DNA from: Actinomycetes bacterium
GTDB taxonomy: Bacteria; Actinomycetota; Actinomycetes; Actinomycetales; Microbacteriaceae
DNA: 23,165 bases
Assembly: GCA_023450335.1 (NCBI GenBank)
Contig: JAEXHA010000065.1
Coordinates: 1-23,165 of the forward strand
Reading direction: 5' to 3'
The notes under the pieces were generated by a model. It worked only from the letters and a program-made list of their open reading frames with translations. It was not told the DNA's origin and did not search any database. How positions within the stretch are numbered: position 1 is the stretch's first letter; every line of letters begins with the position of its first letter. The position numbers were made by a program, and so were the translations under genes. This document shows positions 7,221-13,200 of this stretch, piece by piece.

Positions 7221-7226
7221 TAATCT
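7221..7226 (+). promoter_or_regulatory. -10 hexamer TAATCT, leaderless start of dapD
   Basis: TAATCT followed by GGACGG and ATG 7233; nearly identical to the tatB start block. The 56-base gap to dapE leaves no room for a riboswitch. Confidence 0.6.
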
Positions 7227-7232
7227 GGACGG

Positions 7233-8177
7233 ATGAGCGAAACGCGTCGGGTTTGGGGTGTCGGCCTTGCCACCGTCACCGAGTCGGGGACGATGCTGGA
7301 CACCTGGTACCCCGACCCCGTGCTCGGCACCGCGCCGGACGACATCGACGCCACGGCGTGGGACGCCGAGACCGGCGCCGACGAGCGCCGCGGCGTCACC
7401 GTGCAGACCGTGATCACCCAGATCGACCTCGACGCGGCACCGGCCGGCACCGCCGACGCCTATCTGCGACTGCACGCGCTGTCGCACCGGCTCGTCGCGC
7501 CCAATGGGCTCAACCTCGACGGCATCTTCGCGCACCTGCCGAATGTGGCGTGGACCAGTGCCGGCCCCATGCACCCCGACGACGTGGTGCGCCTGCGCCC
7601 GCGGCTGCAGCGCGCCGGCATCCAGGTGCACTCGCTCGACAAGTTCCCCCGGTTGACGGACTATGTGGTCCCGTCCGGTGTGCGCATCGCGGACGCCGCA
7701 CGCGTGCGTTTGGGCGCCCACCTGGCATCCGGCACGACCGTCATGCACGAGGGCTTCGTGAACTTCAACGCCGGCACCCTCGGCGCTTCGATGGTCGAGG
7801 GGCGCATCTCACAGGGCGTGGTCGTCGGCGACGGCAGCGACATCGGCGGTGGCGCGTCGATCATGGGCACCCTCTCCGGCGGCGGATCGCACCGGGTGTC
7901 GATCGGCGCGCGGACGCTGCTGGGCGCCAACGCCGGCATCGGCATCTCGCTCGGCGACGATTGCATCGTCGAGGCGGGGCTGTACGTCACCGCGGGCACC
8001 AAGATCGTGCTCGCCGATGCCGAACCGCGCCATGACGGCTCACGGCCGGTCGTGAAGGGTGCCGAGCTGTCTGGCCGCGACGGGCTGCTGCTGCGCCGCA
8101 ACTCTCTCACCGGAGCCGTCGAGGCCGTGCGCCGCGCCGGCGTGGGCGTCACCCTCAACGAGGCCCTGCACGCCTGA
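7233..8177 (+). CDS. dapD: Tetrahydrodipicolinate N-succinyltransferase DapD
   Basis: A 314-aa actinobacterial-type DapD, close to the usual length of about 315. It transfers succinyl from succinyl-CoA to tetrahydrodipicolinate, the step before DapC and DapE. The N-terminal domain (about 1-145) is followed by a left-handed beta-helix of hexapeptide repeats (about 148-265). These include 'VRIADAARVRLGAHLASGTT', 'HEGFVNFNAGTLGASMVEGR' and 'GDGSDIGGGASIMGTLSGGG', typical of trimeric acyltransferases. The C-terminal segment 'GRDGLLLRRNSLTGAVEA' is family-typical. ATG 7233 has no Shine-Dalgarno but a TAATCT -10 exactly 6 bases upstream. It is divergent from dapE, so the two steps may be co-regulated from the shared 56-base region. 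Confidence 0.95.
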   Translation: MSETRRVWGVGLATVTESGTMLDTWYPDPVLGTAPDDIDATAWDAETGADERRGVTVQTVITQIDLDAAPAGTADAYLRLHALSHRLVAPNGLNLDGIFAHLPNVAWTSAGPMHPDDVVRLRPRLQRAGIQVHSLDKFPRLTDYVVPSGVRIADAARVRLGAHLASGTTVMHEGFVNFNAGTLGASMVEGRISQGVVVGDGSDIGGGASIMGTLSGGGSHRVSIGARTLLGANAGIGISLGDDCIVEAGLYVTAGTKIVLADAEPRHDGSRPVVKGAELSGRDGLLLRRNSLTGAVEAVRRAGVGVTLNEALHA

Positions 8178-8205
8178 CCCCCTCCCCGGCTCACCCCCTC
8201 CCCTC

Positions 8206-8280
8206 ACCGCGAAAGAACAACGGGCGGACGAGAGCACGGGTATTACCCGTTCTCTCGGCGAGCCGTTGTTCTCTCGCGGT
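8206..8280. repeat. 75-bp imperfect palindrome after dapD; possible terminator or REP-like element
   Basis: The outer arms are 8206-8223 (ACCGCGAAAGAACAACGG) and 8263-8280 (CCGTTGTTCTCTCGCGGT), pairing at 17 of 18 positions. After a 5x5 internal loop, CGAGAG (8229-8234) pairs with CTCTCG (8252-8257). An inner CGGGT-ATT-ACCCG stem-loop (8237-8249) caps it. The element lies 28 bases after dapD and about 100 bases past the end of the convergent SHOCT gene. It could end transcription from both sides. Its length and compound symmetry are more like a REP-type palindrome than a simple terminator. Confidence 0.75.
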
Positions 8281-8369
8281 CGGAAGCGGCGCGGGCGGAA
8301 GCGGCGCGGTCGAAAGCGGCGCGGTCGAAAGCGGGGCGGTCGGAATCGGCGCGGGCGGAAGCGGCGCGG
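8280..8369. repeat. Six tandem copies of a 15-bp unit
   Basis: The units begin at 8280, 8295, 8310, 8325, 8340 and 8355, with consensus KCGRAAGCGGCGCGG. Units 2 and 6 are identical, and the others differ by 1-3 bases. They are non-coding: they lie past the end of both convergent genes. Read on the minus strand in one frame they would give an RFRPR-type repeat, but no credible gene uses that frame. Confidence 0.85.
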
Positions 8370-8379
8370 TCGGGACGCG

Positions 8380-8769
8380 TCAGCCGGCGAGGATCGCGGC
8401 GCGGGCGGCGGCGCGCTCGTCGGCGGAGATGACGCCGCGCGCGTGCAGGTCGTCGACCTCGGCCAGGCGCTGTTCGACCGAGCGCTCCGGGGCTTCGAGT
8501 GCGTCGGCGCCCTCCGGTCGCGTCGTGTCCGACCGCAGCAGGTCGCTGTCGAGGATCTTGGCGGCGATGGCGGCATCCACGGTCAGCGGGTCATGACCCG
8601 CTCGGCGCAGCAGTCGATACCGGCGGGCATTGATCACGACGCCGGCCACACCACCGGCGATGACGAGGACGACGATGATCGCGAACAGTGTGGCGAACCC
8701 CGAGGACATCCCCATCCCGGCGCTCGGGTCGAGGCCGATCGGGACGGGCTCGAACACGTCTATGTGCAT
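8380..8769 (-). CDS. Small membrane protein with C-terminal SHOCT domain
   Basis: A 129-aa protein with a short acidic N-terminus and one strong membrane helix (about residues 24-48). A basic stretch 'RRYRLLRR' places the C-terminus in the cytoplasm. The last 30 residues read 'EQRLAEVDDLHARGVISADE', then an alanine-rich helix. This matches the SHOCT motif (short C-terminal domain), thought to mediate oligomerisation. Function is unknown. It lies 17 bases downstream of citrate synthase on the same strand but has its own TACAGT -10, 6 bases before ATG 8769. It may therefore be expressed both from gltA read-through and as a leaderless mRNA. Confidence 0.8.
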   Translation of the reverse strand: MHIDVFEPVPIGLDPSAGMGMSSGFATLFAIIVVLVIAGGVAGVVINARRYRLLRRAGHDPLTVDAAIAAKILDSDLLRSDTTRPEGADALEAPERSVEQRLAEVDDLHARGVISADERAAARAAILAG

Positions 8770-8775
8770 GACGCG

Positions 8776-8781
8776 ACTGTA
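8776..8781 (-). promoter_or_regulatory. -10 hexamer TACAGT, leaderless start of SHOCT gene
   Basis: TACAGT, then CGCGTC, then ATG 8769 on the minus strand, all within the 17-base gap after gltA. Confidence 0.45.
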
Positions 8782-8786
8782 TAGCG

Positions 8787-10082
8787 TCAGACGGCTCCGG
8801 GGTAATCACGCTCGCCGGCGCCGACGTACAACTGCTGCGGGCGACCGATCTTCGTCTGCGGGTCGTACTGCATCTCGCGCCAGTGCGCGAGCCAGCCGGG
8901 CAGGCGTCCGATCGCGAACAGCACCGTGAACATGCGCGTCGGGAAGCCCATCGCCTTGTAGATGACGCCCGTGTAGAAGTCGACGTTCGGGTAGAGTCGG
9001 CGCTCCTTGAAGTAGTCGTCCTGGAGGGCGACCTGCTCGAGCTCCTGCGCCAGGTCGAGCAGTGGGTCGTGGACGCCGAGCTCGCGGAGCACCTCGTCGG
9101 CCGACTCCTTGACGAGCTTGGCGCGTGGGTCGTAGTTCTTGTAGACGCGGTGTCCGAAGCCCATGAGCTTGACACCGTCTTCCTTGTTCTTGACCCGCTC
9201 GACGAAGCGCTCGACGCTCTCACCGGAGTCACGGATGCGCGCGAGCATGTCGAGCACGGCCTCGTTGGCCCCACCATGCAGCGGGCCGTACAGCGCGTTG
9301 ATGCCTGCCGAGATCGACGAGAACTGGTTGGCGCCGGTGGAGCCCACCAGCCGCACCGTCGAGGTGGAGGCGTTCTGCTCGTGGTCCTCGTGCAGGATCA
9401 GCAACCGCTCGAGGGCCCGCGACATGACGGGGTTGATCTCGTACGGCTCGCTGTGCACGCCGAAGTTGAGCTTGAGGAAGTTGTCGACGAAGCTCAGCGA
9501 GTTGTCGGGGTACAGGAAGGCCTGCCCGACGCTCTTCTTGTGCGCGTAGGCGGCGATCACCGGCAGCTTGGCGAGCAGGCGGATGGTGTTCAGTTCGACG
9601 TGCTCGGGGTTGTGCGGGTCGGACTGCGCCTCGTAATAGGTCGACAGCGCGGCCGTCGCCGACGACAGCACCGACATGGGGTGTGCCGTGTGCGGGAGCG
9701 ACGAGAAGAAATGCTTGAGGTCTTCGTGCAGGAGCGTGTGGCGGCGGATGCGCTCATCGAACGCGGCCAGTTCATCGGCGGTGGGCAGCTCACCGTACAG
9801 GAGCAGCCAGGCGACCTCGAGATAGGTGCTGTTCTTGGCCAGTTGCTCGATCGGGTATCCGCGGTAGCGCAGGATGCCCTCGTCGCCGTCGATGAACGTG
9901 ATCTTCGACGTCGTGGATGCCGTGTTCACGAACCCGTAGTCCAGCGCGGTGTGGCCGGTCTGCTTGGTGAAGGTGGAGAAGTCCACGCTCGGCACGCCCT
10001 CCGCGCCCGCCAGGATCGGCAGTTGCGCGGTGCGCTCACCGATGGTGACGGTGGCGGTCTGAGGGGTATCCGGGTTGGTCAC
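8787..10082 (-). CDS. gltA: Citrate synthase
   Basis: A 431-aa hexameric-type (type II) citrate synthase condensing acetyl-CoA and oxaloacetate. Catalytic residues are in place: His269 in 'YGPLHGGANEAV', His311 in 'GFGHRVYKNYDPRA' and Asp368 in 'NVDFYTG'. Other family signatures are 'ILRYRGYPIEQL' (70-81) and 'LHEDHEQNAST' (230-240). The N-terminal beta domain (about 8-60) and 'FIDGDEGIL' are as in Gram-negative and actinobacterial type II enzymes. The start is GTG 10082, supported by a strong AAGGAGG (10087-10093). It is one of the few genes here with a clear leader. It supplies the TCA cycle, whose succinyl-CoA is also the DapD substrate; adjacency to dap genes may be coincidental. Confidence 0.96.
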   Translation of the reverse strand: MTNPDTPQTATVTIGERTAQLPILAGAEGVPSVDFSTFTKQTGHTALDYGFVNTASTTSKITFIDGDEGILRYRGYPIEQLAKNSTYLEVAWLLLYGELPTADELAAFDERIRRHTLLHEDLKHFFSSLPHTAHPMSVLSSATAALSTYYEAQSDPHNPEHVELNTIRLLAKLPVIAAYAHKKSVGQAFLYPDNSLSFVDNFLKLNFGVHSEPYEINPVMSRALERLLILHEDHEQNASTSTVRLVGSTGANQFSSISAGINALYGPLHGGANEAVLDMLARIRDSGESVERFVERVKNKEDGVKLMGFGHRVYKNYDPRAKLVKESADEVLRELGVHDPLLDLAQELEQVALQDDYFKERRLYPNVDFYTGVIYKAMGFPTRMFTVLFAIGRLPGWLAHWREMQYDPQTKIGRPQQLYVGAGERDYPGAV

Positions 10083-10086
10083 GTAG

Positions 10087-10093
10087 CCTCCTT
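10087..10093 (-). promoter_or_regulatory. Ribosome binding site AAGGAGG of gltA
   Basis: AAGGAGG on the minus strand with a short 4-base spacer to GTG 10082. It decides this start. A weak -10 candidate, TAGGCT, lies at 10117-10122. I see no other element in the 100-base gap to dapC. Confidence 0.75.
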
Positions 10094-10182
10094 GCCGTGG
10101 TGGACGCGGTCGATACAGCCTATCGGGCGACCGGGCCTACTCCTGACGCCGCCAAAGGATCATCCGATCCGTAGTGGGTGAT

Positions 10183-11289
10183 CTACGAACCGCGCAGCCG
10201 TTCGGCGGCCGCCGCCACCCGTTCGTCGGTGGCGGTCAGCGAGAAGCGCACGTGCTGCGGAAAATGGACGCCGTAGAAATGCCCGGGGCCGGCCAGGATG
10301 CCGAGGTCGGCCATCCGATCCATCGTCGCCCAGGCGTCATCCCCGGCCGTCGCCCACAGATACAGCCCGCCCTCGCTGTGGTCGATGCGCAACCCGGCCG
10401 CCTCCAGCGCGGGGCGCAGCACCGCACGGCGGGCGCGGTAGCGCTCTTTCTGCGCGTGCACGTGGCCATCGTCGGCCAGCGCGACGGCCATCGCCGCCTG
10501 CACGGGCGCGGGAAGCATGAGTCCCAGGTGCTTGCGGGCCGTCAGCAGCCGCGCCACGAGAGACCGGTCGCCCGCGAGGAACGCGGCCCGGTACCCGGCG
10601 AGGTTGGACTGCTTGCTCAGCGAGTACACCGAGAGGATGCCGGTGTCGTCACCGCCGGTGACGCGAGGGTCGAGGACACTGGGCACCCCGGCATCCGCCC
10701 ACGGACCGTCCCACCCCAGCTCGGCATAGCACTCGTCGCTGACGACCACCGCACCGAGTTCGCGCGCGTGCGCCACGGCGGCGCGCAGCTCGTCGGTCCC
10801 CAGCACACGACCGTCCGGGTTGCCGGGCGAGTTCAGCCACACCAGGCGGGTGCCCGGCGGCCATTGTGCGGGGTCGTCGGCGGCCAGCGGCGTCGCGCCC
10901 ACCAGCCGCGCCCCGACCTCGTAGGTGGGATAGGCGGCACGCGGGTGCACGACGGTGTCGCCGGCACCGATGTCCAGCAGCAGCGGCAGCAGAGCCACCA
11001 GCTCTTTCGAGCCGACCGTGGGCAGCACCTGGTCGACGCCCAGTCCCGGCACGCCGCGGCGTCGCGCATACCAGGCGGTGATGGCCTCACGCAGCGCGGG
11101 AGTGCCGGCCGTCTGGGGATAGGCGTGCGCATCGGTGGCCTCGCGCAGCGCGGCGGCGATGATGTCGGGCGTCGGGTCGACGGGCGAGCCGATCGACAGG
11201 TCGACGATGCCGCCAGGGTGGCTGCGCGCCTTCGCCGCATACGGCGCGACGGCATCCCACGGGTAGTCGGCGAGATCGCGGACCGGCAT
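10183..11289 (-). CDS. dapC: Succinyldiaminopimelate transaminase DapC
   Basis: A 368-aa fold-type I PLP aminotransferase. The PLP-lysine is Lys226 in 'SLSKQSNLAGYR'. 'NSPGNPDG' (153-160) supplies the conserved Asn, 'SDECYAE' (184-190) Asp185 and Tyr188, and 'VRFSLTATDERV' near the end the substrate-carboxylate arginine. It converts N-succinyl-2-amino-6-ketopimelate plus glutamate to N-succinyl-LL-diaminopimelate, the step between DapD and DapE. The dapC assignment rests on subfamily resemblance and on the fdxA-dapC gene pair (M. tuberculosis Rv1177-Rv1178). Another aminotransferase specificity is possible but less likely. ATG 11289 directly abuts the fdxA stop (TAGATG), implying translational coupling. 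Confidence 0.88.
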   Translation of the reverse strand: MPVRDLADYPWDAVAPYAAKARSHPGGIVDLSIGSPVDPTPDIIAAALREATDAHAYPQTAGTPALREAITAWYARRRGVPGLGVDQVLPTVGSKELVALLPLLLDIGAGDTVVHPRAAYPTYEVGARLVGATPLAADDPAQWPPGTRLVWLNSPGNPDGRVLGTDELRAAVAHARELGAVVVSDECYAELGWDGPWADAGVPSVLDPRVTGGDDTGILSVYSLSKQSNLAGYRAAFLAGDRSLVARLLTARKHLGLMLPAPVQAAMAVALADDGHVHAQKERYRARRAVLRPALEAAGLRIDHSEGGLYLWATAGDDAWATMDRMADLGILAGPGHFYGVHFPQHVRFSLTATDERVAAAAERLRGS

Positions 11290-11610
11290 CTACGGGGCCT
11301 GCGGCGGGAGGGCGGCGATCAACGGGTGGTCCTTCTTGATGACCCCGATCTTGGCCGCACCGCCGGGCGAGCCCAGGTCGTCGAAGAACTCGACGTTGGC
11401 GGTGTAGTAGTCCTGCCACTCGTCGGGCAGGTCGTCTTCGTAGTAGATCGCCTCGACGGGGCACACCGGCTCGCAGGCGCCGCAGTCGACGCATTCGTCC
11501 GGGTGGATGTAGAGCGATCGCTCCCCTTCGTAGATGCAGTCCACGGGGCATTCGTCGACGCAGGCGCGGTCCTTCACGTCGACGCACGGCAGGGCGATCA
11601 CATACGTCAC
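11290..11610 (-). CDS. fdxA: Seven-iron ferredoxin ([3Fe-4S][4Fe-4S])
   Basis: A 106-aa ferredoxin from GTG 11610 ('MTYVIALPCVDVKDRACVDE'). Cysteines fall at 9, 17, 21, 25, 40, 43, 46 and 50. By comparison with Azotobacter FdI, 9/17/50 hold the [3Fe-4S] cluster and 21/40/43/46 the [4Fe-4S] cluster, leaving Cys25 free. The C-terminal extension (about 60-106) is usual for actinobacterial 7Fe ferredoxins. It is a soluble low-potential electron carrier; its partner is not identifiable here. A longer frame to 11640 exists, but the protein family begins at the GTG. TAGACT lies 7 bases upstream. It is the first gene of the fdxA-dapC pair. Confidence 0.95.
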   Translation of the reverse strand: MTYVIALPCVDVKDRACVDECPVDCIYEGERSLYIHPDECVDCGACEPVCPVEAIYYEDDLPDEWQDYYTANVEFFDDLGSPGGAAKIGVIKKDHPLIAALPPQAP

Positions 11611-11617
11611 GGCATCC

Positions 11618-11623
11618 AGTCTA
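11618..11623 (-). promoter_or_regulatory. -10 hexamer TAGACT of fdxA, containing the upstream gene's stop codon
   Basis: TAGACT on the minus strand is followed by GGATGCC and GTG 11610. Its first three bases are the TAG stop of the preceding membrane-protein gene. Confidence 0.55.
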
Positions 11624-12022
11624 GTTCTCAGACGCGTCATCGGACGCGCGGGGACGCATCGCCGGCGAGGGCCAGGCCACGATCATCGCCACGACGACGG
11701 GCAGCGCGAAGGTCCAGATCAAGCCGGTCGAGATCTCGCCGTCGGCGGGCGCCGGCACGACGATCGAGCCGCCCGGGCCCTGGCCCGAGAAGATCAGGCT
11801 CGTCACGACGGCCCCCGCGCCCGCGGCCAGCGCCGCCCAGCGGTCGGCGGTCAGCAGGCGCACCGCCAGAATGAGAGCGCCGGCGCCGACCAGCGCGATG
11901 AGCAGGCCGACGGGCAGCCAACCCCACCGCGCACTCTGCCCGATCGTGCCGGCGACGCCGTACACGGCGCCGATGACGGCGGCGACCACCCAGGTCGCGG
12001 CTCGGGCCCACGAGAACCTCAC
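11621..12022 (-). CDS. Small integral membrane protein (possibly DUF6113)
   Basis: A 133-aa protein with four predicted membrane helices (about residues 8-27, 35-57, 64-81 and 100-119) and a polar C-terminal tail 'RPRASDDASEN'. I recognise no motif; the size, topology and position before fdxA fit the actinobacterial DUF6113 group, at low certainty. The start GTG 12022 has no Shine-Dalgarno but a TAGACT 6 bases upstream. The gene ends within the fdxA -10 region, so read-through into fdxA-dapC is possible. Confidence 0.7.
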   Translation of the reverse strand: MRFSWARAATWVVAAVIGAVYGVAGTIGQSARWGWLPVGLLIALVGAGALILAVRLLTADRWAALAAGAGAVVTSLIFSGQGPGGSIVVPAPADGEISTGLIWTFALPVVVAMIVAWPSPAMRPRASDDASEN

Positions 12023-12028
12023 CTCGCA

Positions 12029-12034
12029 AGTCTA
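12029..12034 (-). promoter_or_regulatory. -10 hexamer TAGACT, leaderless start of small membrane protein gene
   Basis: CTAGACT on the minus strand, with TAGACT followed by TGCGAG and GTG 12022. It lies in the 55-base gap after azlD, where nothing else is seen. Confidence 0.5.
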
Positions 12035-12077
12035 GGCCGCGCGTGCGCGAACGCTGCGCCGTCCGCGGTGCGCCCGG

Positions 12078-12392
12078 TCAGGCCGCCCAGCCCCACAGTC
12101 GCAGCAGCGCTGCGACCACCGCGGCGGCGACGACCACGACCAGGAACGGGGCGCGCAGCAGCAGCAGCCCCGCCGCCGCCAGCAGTGCCGGCACTCTGGC
12201 ATCCACCACCACCGACTGCCCCACGCCGAGCGTCTGCACCGCCACCAGCGCCGCCAGCAGTGCGACCGTCAGCAGGTCGGTGATCCGCGAGGGCGCCGGG
12301 GCCTCGAACCACCGCGGCGGGATGAGGTAGCCCAGGGTCTTGAGCGCGACGCACACCAGCGCCGCGACCAGAACCGCGTTCCACAGGGTCAT
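12078..12392 (-). CDS. azlD: AzlD-family branched-chain amino acid exporter, small subunit
   Basis: A 104-aa protein made almost entirely of four hydrophobic helices, with the AzlD-like pattern 'ALKTLGYLIPPRWF' in the first loop. With AzlC it forms a two-component exporter; the Corynebacterium homologue BrnE (with BrnF) exports isoleucine, leucine, valine and methionine. ATG 12392 overlaps the azlC stop by four bases (ATGA), so the subunits are translationally coupled. The substrate in this organism is inferred from the family. Confidence 0.88.
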   Translation of the reverse strand: MTLWNAVLVAALVCVALKTLGYLIPPRWFEAPAPSRITDLLTVALLAALVAVQTLGVGQSVVVDARVPALLAAAGLLLLRAPFLVVVVAAAVVAALLRLWGWAA

Positions 12393-13126
12393 GGCAAGCC
12401 CTCCCTCTCGGGCACGTCGTCGGGTTCTCCGGGGGCGTCCGCGCGGTCGCCGAGCCAGTTCGTCCAGCCCACCGCGATGGCCACCGCCGCCGCCAGGAGC
12501 ACCGGGATGCCGGGCATGAGCGAGGGCGTCAGCACCGTCGCCACCACGGCCGCGGCCACGCCCACCGCGATCGCCTGCCTGCGACGCAGGCGCGGCCACA
12601 GCAGGGCGAGGAAGGCCGCGGCCGCCGCCGCGTCCAGACCGTACGCGCGCGGGTCGCCCAGCACGTCGCCCAGCAGCGCGCCGGCGAGGGTCGACAGGTT
12701 CCAGCCGAGGTAGATGCCGATGCCGGTGACCCAGAACCCGGTCCGTCGCGCCCGCGGCGCCTGCTGTGCCAGCGAGACGGCGGTCGACTCGTCGATCGTG
12801 AAGTGCGCGGCCGCGGCGCGCCGCCAGAATCCGGCGCCGATCACCGGCGACATGCGCAGCCCGTAGGCGACGTTGCGGGCGCCCAGCAGCCCTGCCGAGG
12901 CGATGGCGGCGGGTGCGGCCGCGAGTCCGCCGGCGCCGATGACGCCGACGAAGGCGAACTGCGATCCGCCTGTGAACATGAGCAGGCTCAGCACGCACGT
13001 CTGCCAGACGTCGAGCCCCGAGGCGAGGGCCAGCGCGCCGAATGAGACGCCGTATGCACTGGTGGCCAGCGCCACGCCGAGGCCGTCACGCCACGCGCGT
13101 CGCACCTGGTCGCGTTCGTGGGTCAC
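12389..13126 (-). CDS. azlC: AzlC-family branched-chain amino acid exporter, large subunit
   Basis: A 245-aa membrane protein beginning at GTG 13126. It has the AzlC/BrnF hallmarks 'SFGALALASGL' in helix 1, 'FTGGSQFAFVGVI' (about 51-63), 'NVAYGLRMSP' and 'HFTIDESTAV'. Several further helices and a polar, acidic C-terminal tail follow. It is the larger partner of the downstream azlD gene. Such exporters relieve excess branched-chain amino acids or methionine, often from peptide uptake. A peptide importer is encoded a few kilobases away, which may be a functional link. TAGCAT lies 6 bases before the GTG, and the 74-base gap to typA has no ribosome binding site for it. Confidence 0.9.
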   Translation of the reverse strand: MTHERDQVRRAWRDGLGVALATSAYGVSFGALALASGLDVWQTCVLSLLMFTGGSQFAFVGVIGAGGLAAAPAAIASAGLLGARNVAYGLRMSPVIGAGFWRRAAAAHFTIDESTAVSLAQQAPRARRTGFWVTGIGIYLGWNLSTLAGALLGDVLGDPRAYGLDAAAAAAFLALLWPRLRRRQAIAVGVAAAVVATVLTPSLMPGIPVLLAAAVAIAVGWTNWLGDRADAPGEPDDVPEREGLP

Positions 13127-13132
13127 CGCTCG

Positions 13133-13138
13133 ATGCTA
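13133..13138 (-). promoter_or_regulatory. -10 hexamer TAGCAT, leaderless start of azlC
   Basis: TAGCAT, then CGAGCG, then GTG 13126 on the minus strand. A weak 5-bp hairpin (13176-13188) after typA is the only other feature of this gap. Confidence 0.5.
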
Positions 13139-13200
13139 TCCGGCGACAGCACACCGGGATGTCACGGCGCGGCGGGCCCGCGACGGGCTTCCTCTCGCGA

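Noticed and set aside
7177..7232. Lysine riboswitch controlling dapE or dapD
   Set aside because: The divergent gap is only 56 bases and both starts appear leaderless, leaving no room for an aptamer.
4628..8177. Horizontally acquired island
   Set aside because: GC content and codon use look uniform, no integrase, transposase or tRNA flanks it, and the gene set is syntenic with other actinobacteria.
8280..8369. CRISPR array
   Set aside because: The 15-bp units are directly adjacent with no spacers, and no cas genes are present.
8040..8576. Minus-strand frame with RFRPR pentapeptide repeats
   Set aside because: It overlaps both dapD and the SHOCT gene out of frame. The repeats are a by-product of the 15-bp DNA repeat, and there is no start signal.
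10157..10170. Small inverted repeat GGATC-ATCC-GATCC after dapC
   Set aside because: Only a 5-bp stem with no T-tract; too weak to call a terminator or operator.
10174..11874. Plus-strand open frame (566 codons) opposite dapC and fdxA
   Set aside because: Low-complexity Arg/Gly/His-rich translation with no recognisable domain; dapC and fdxA are complete on the other strand.
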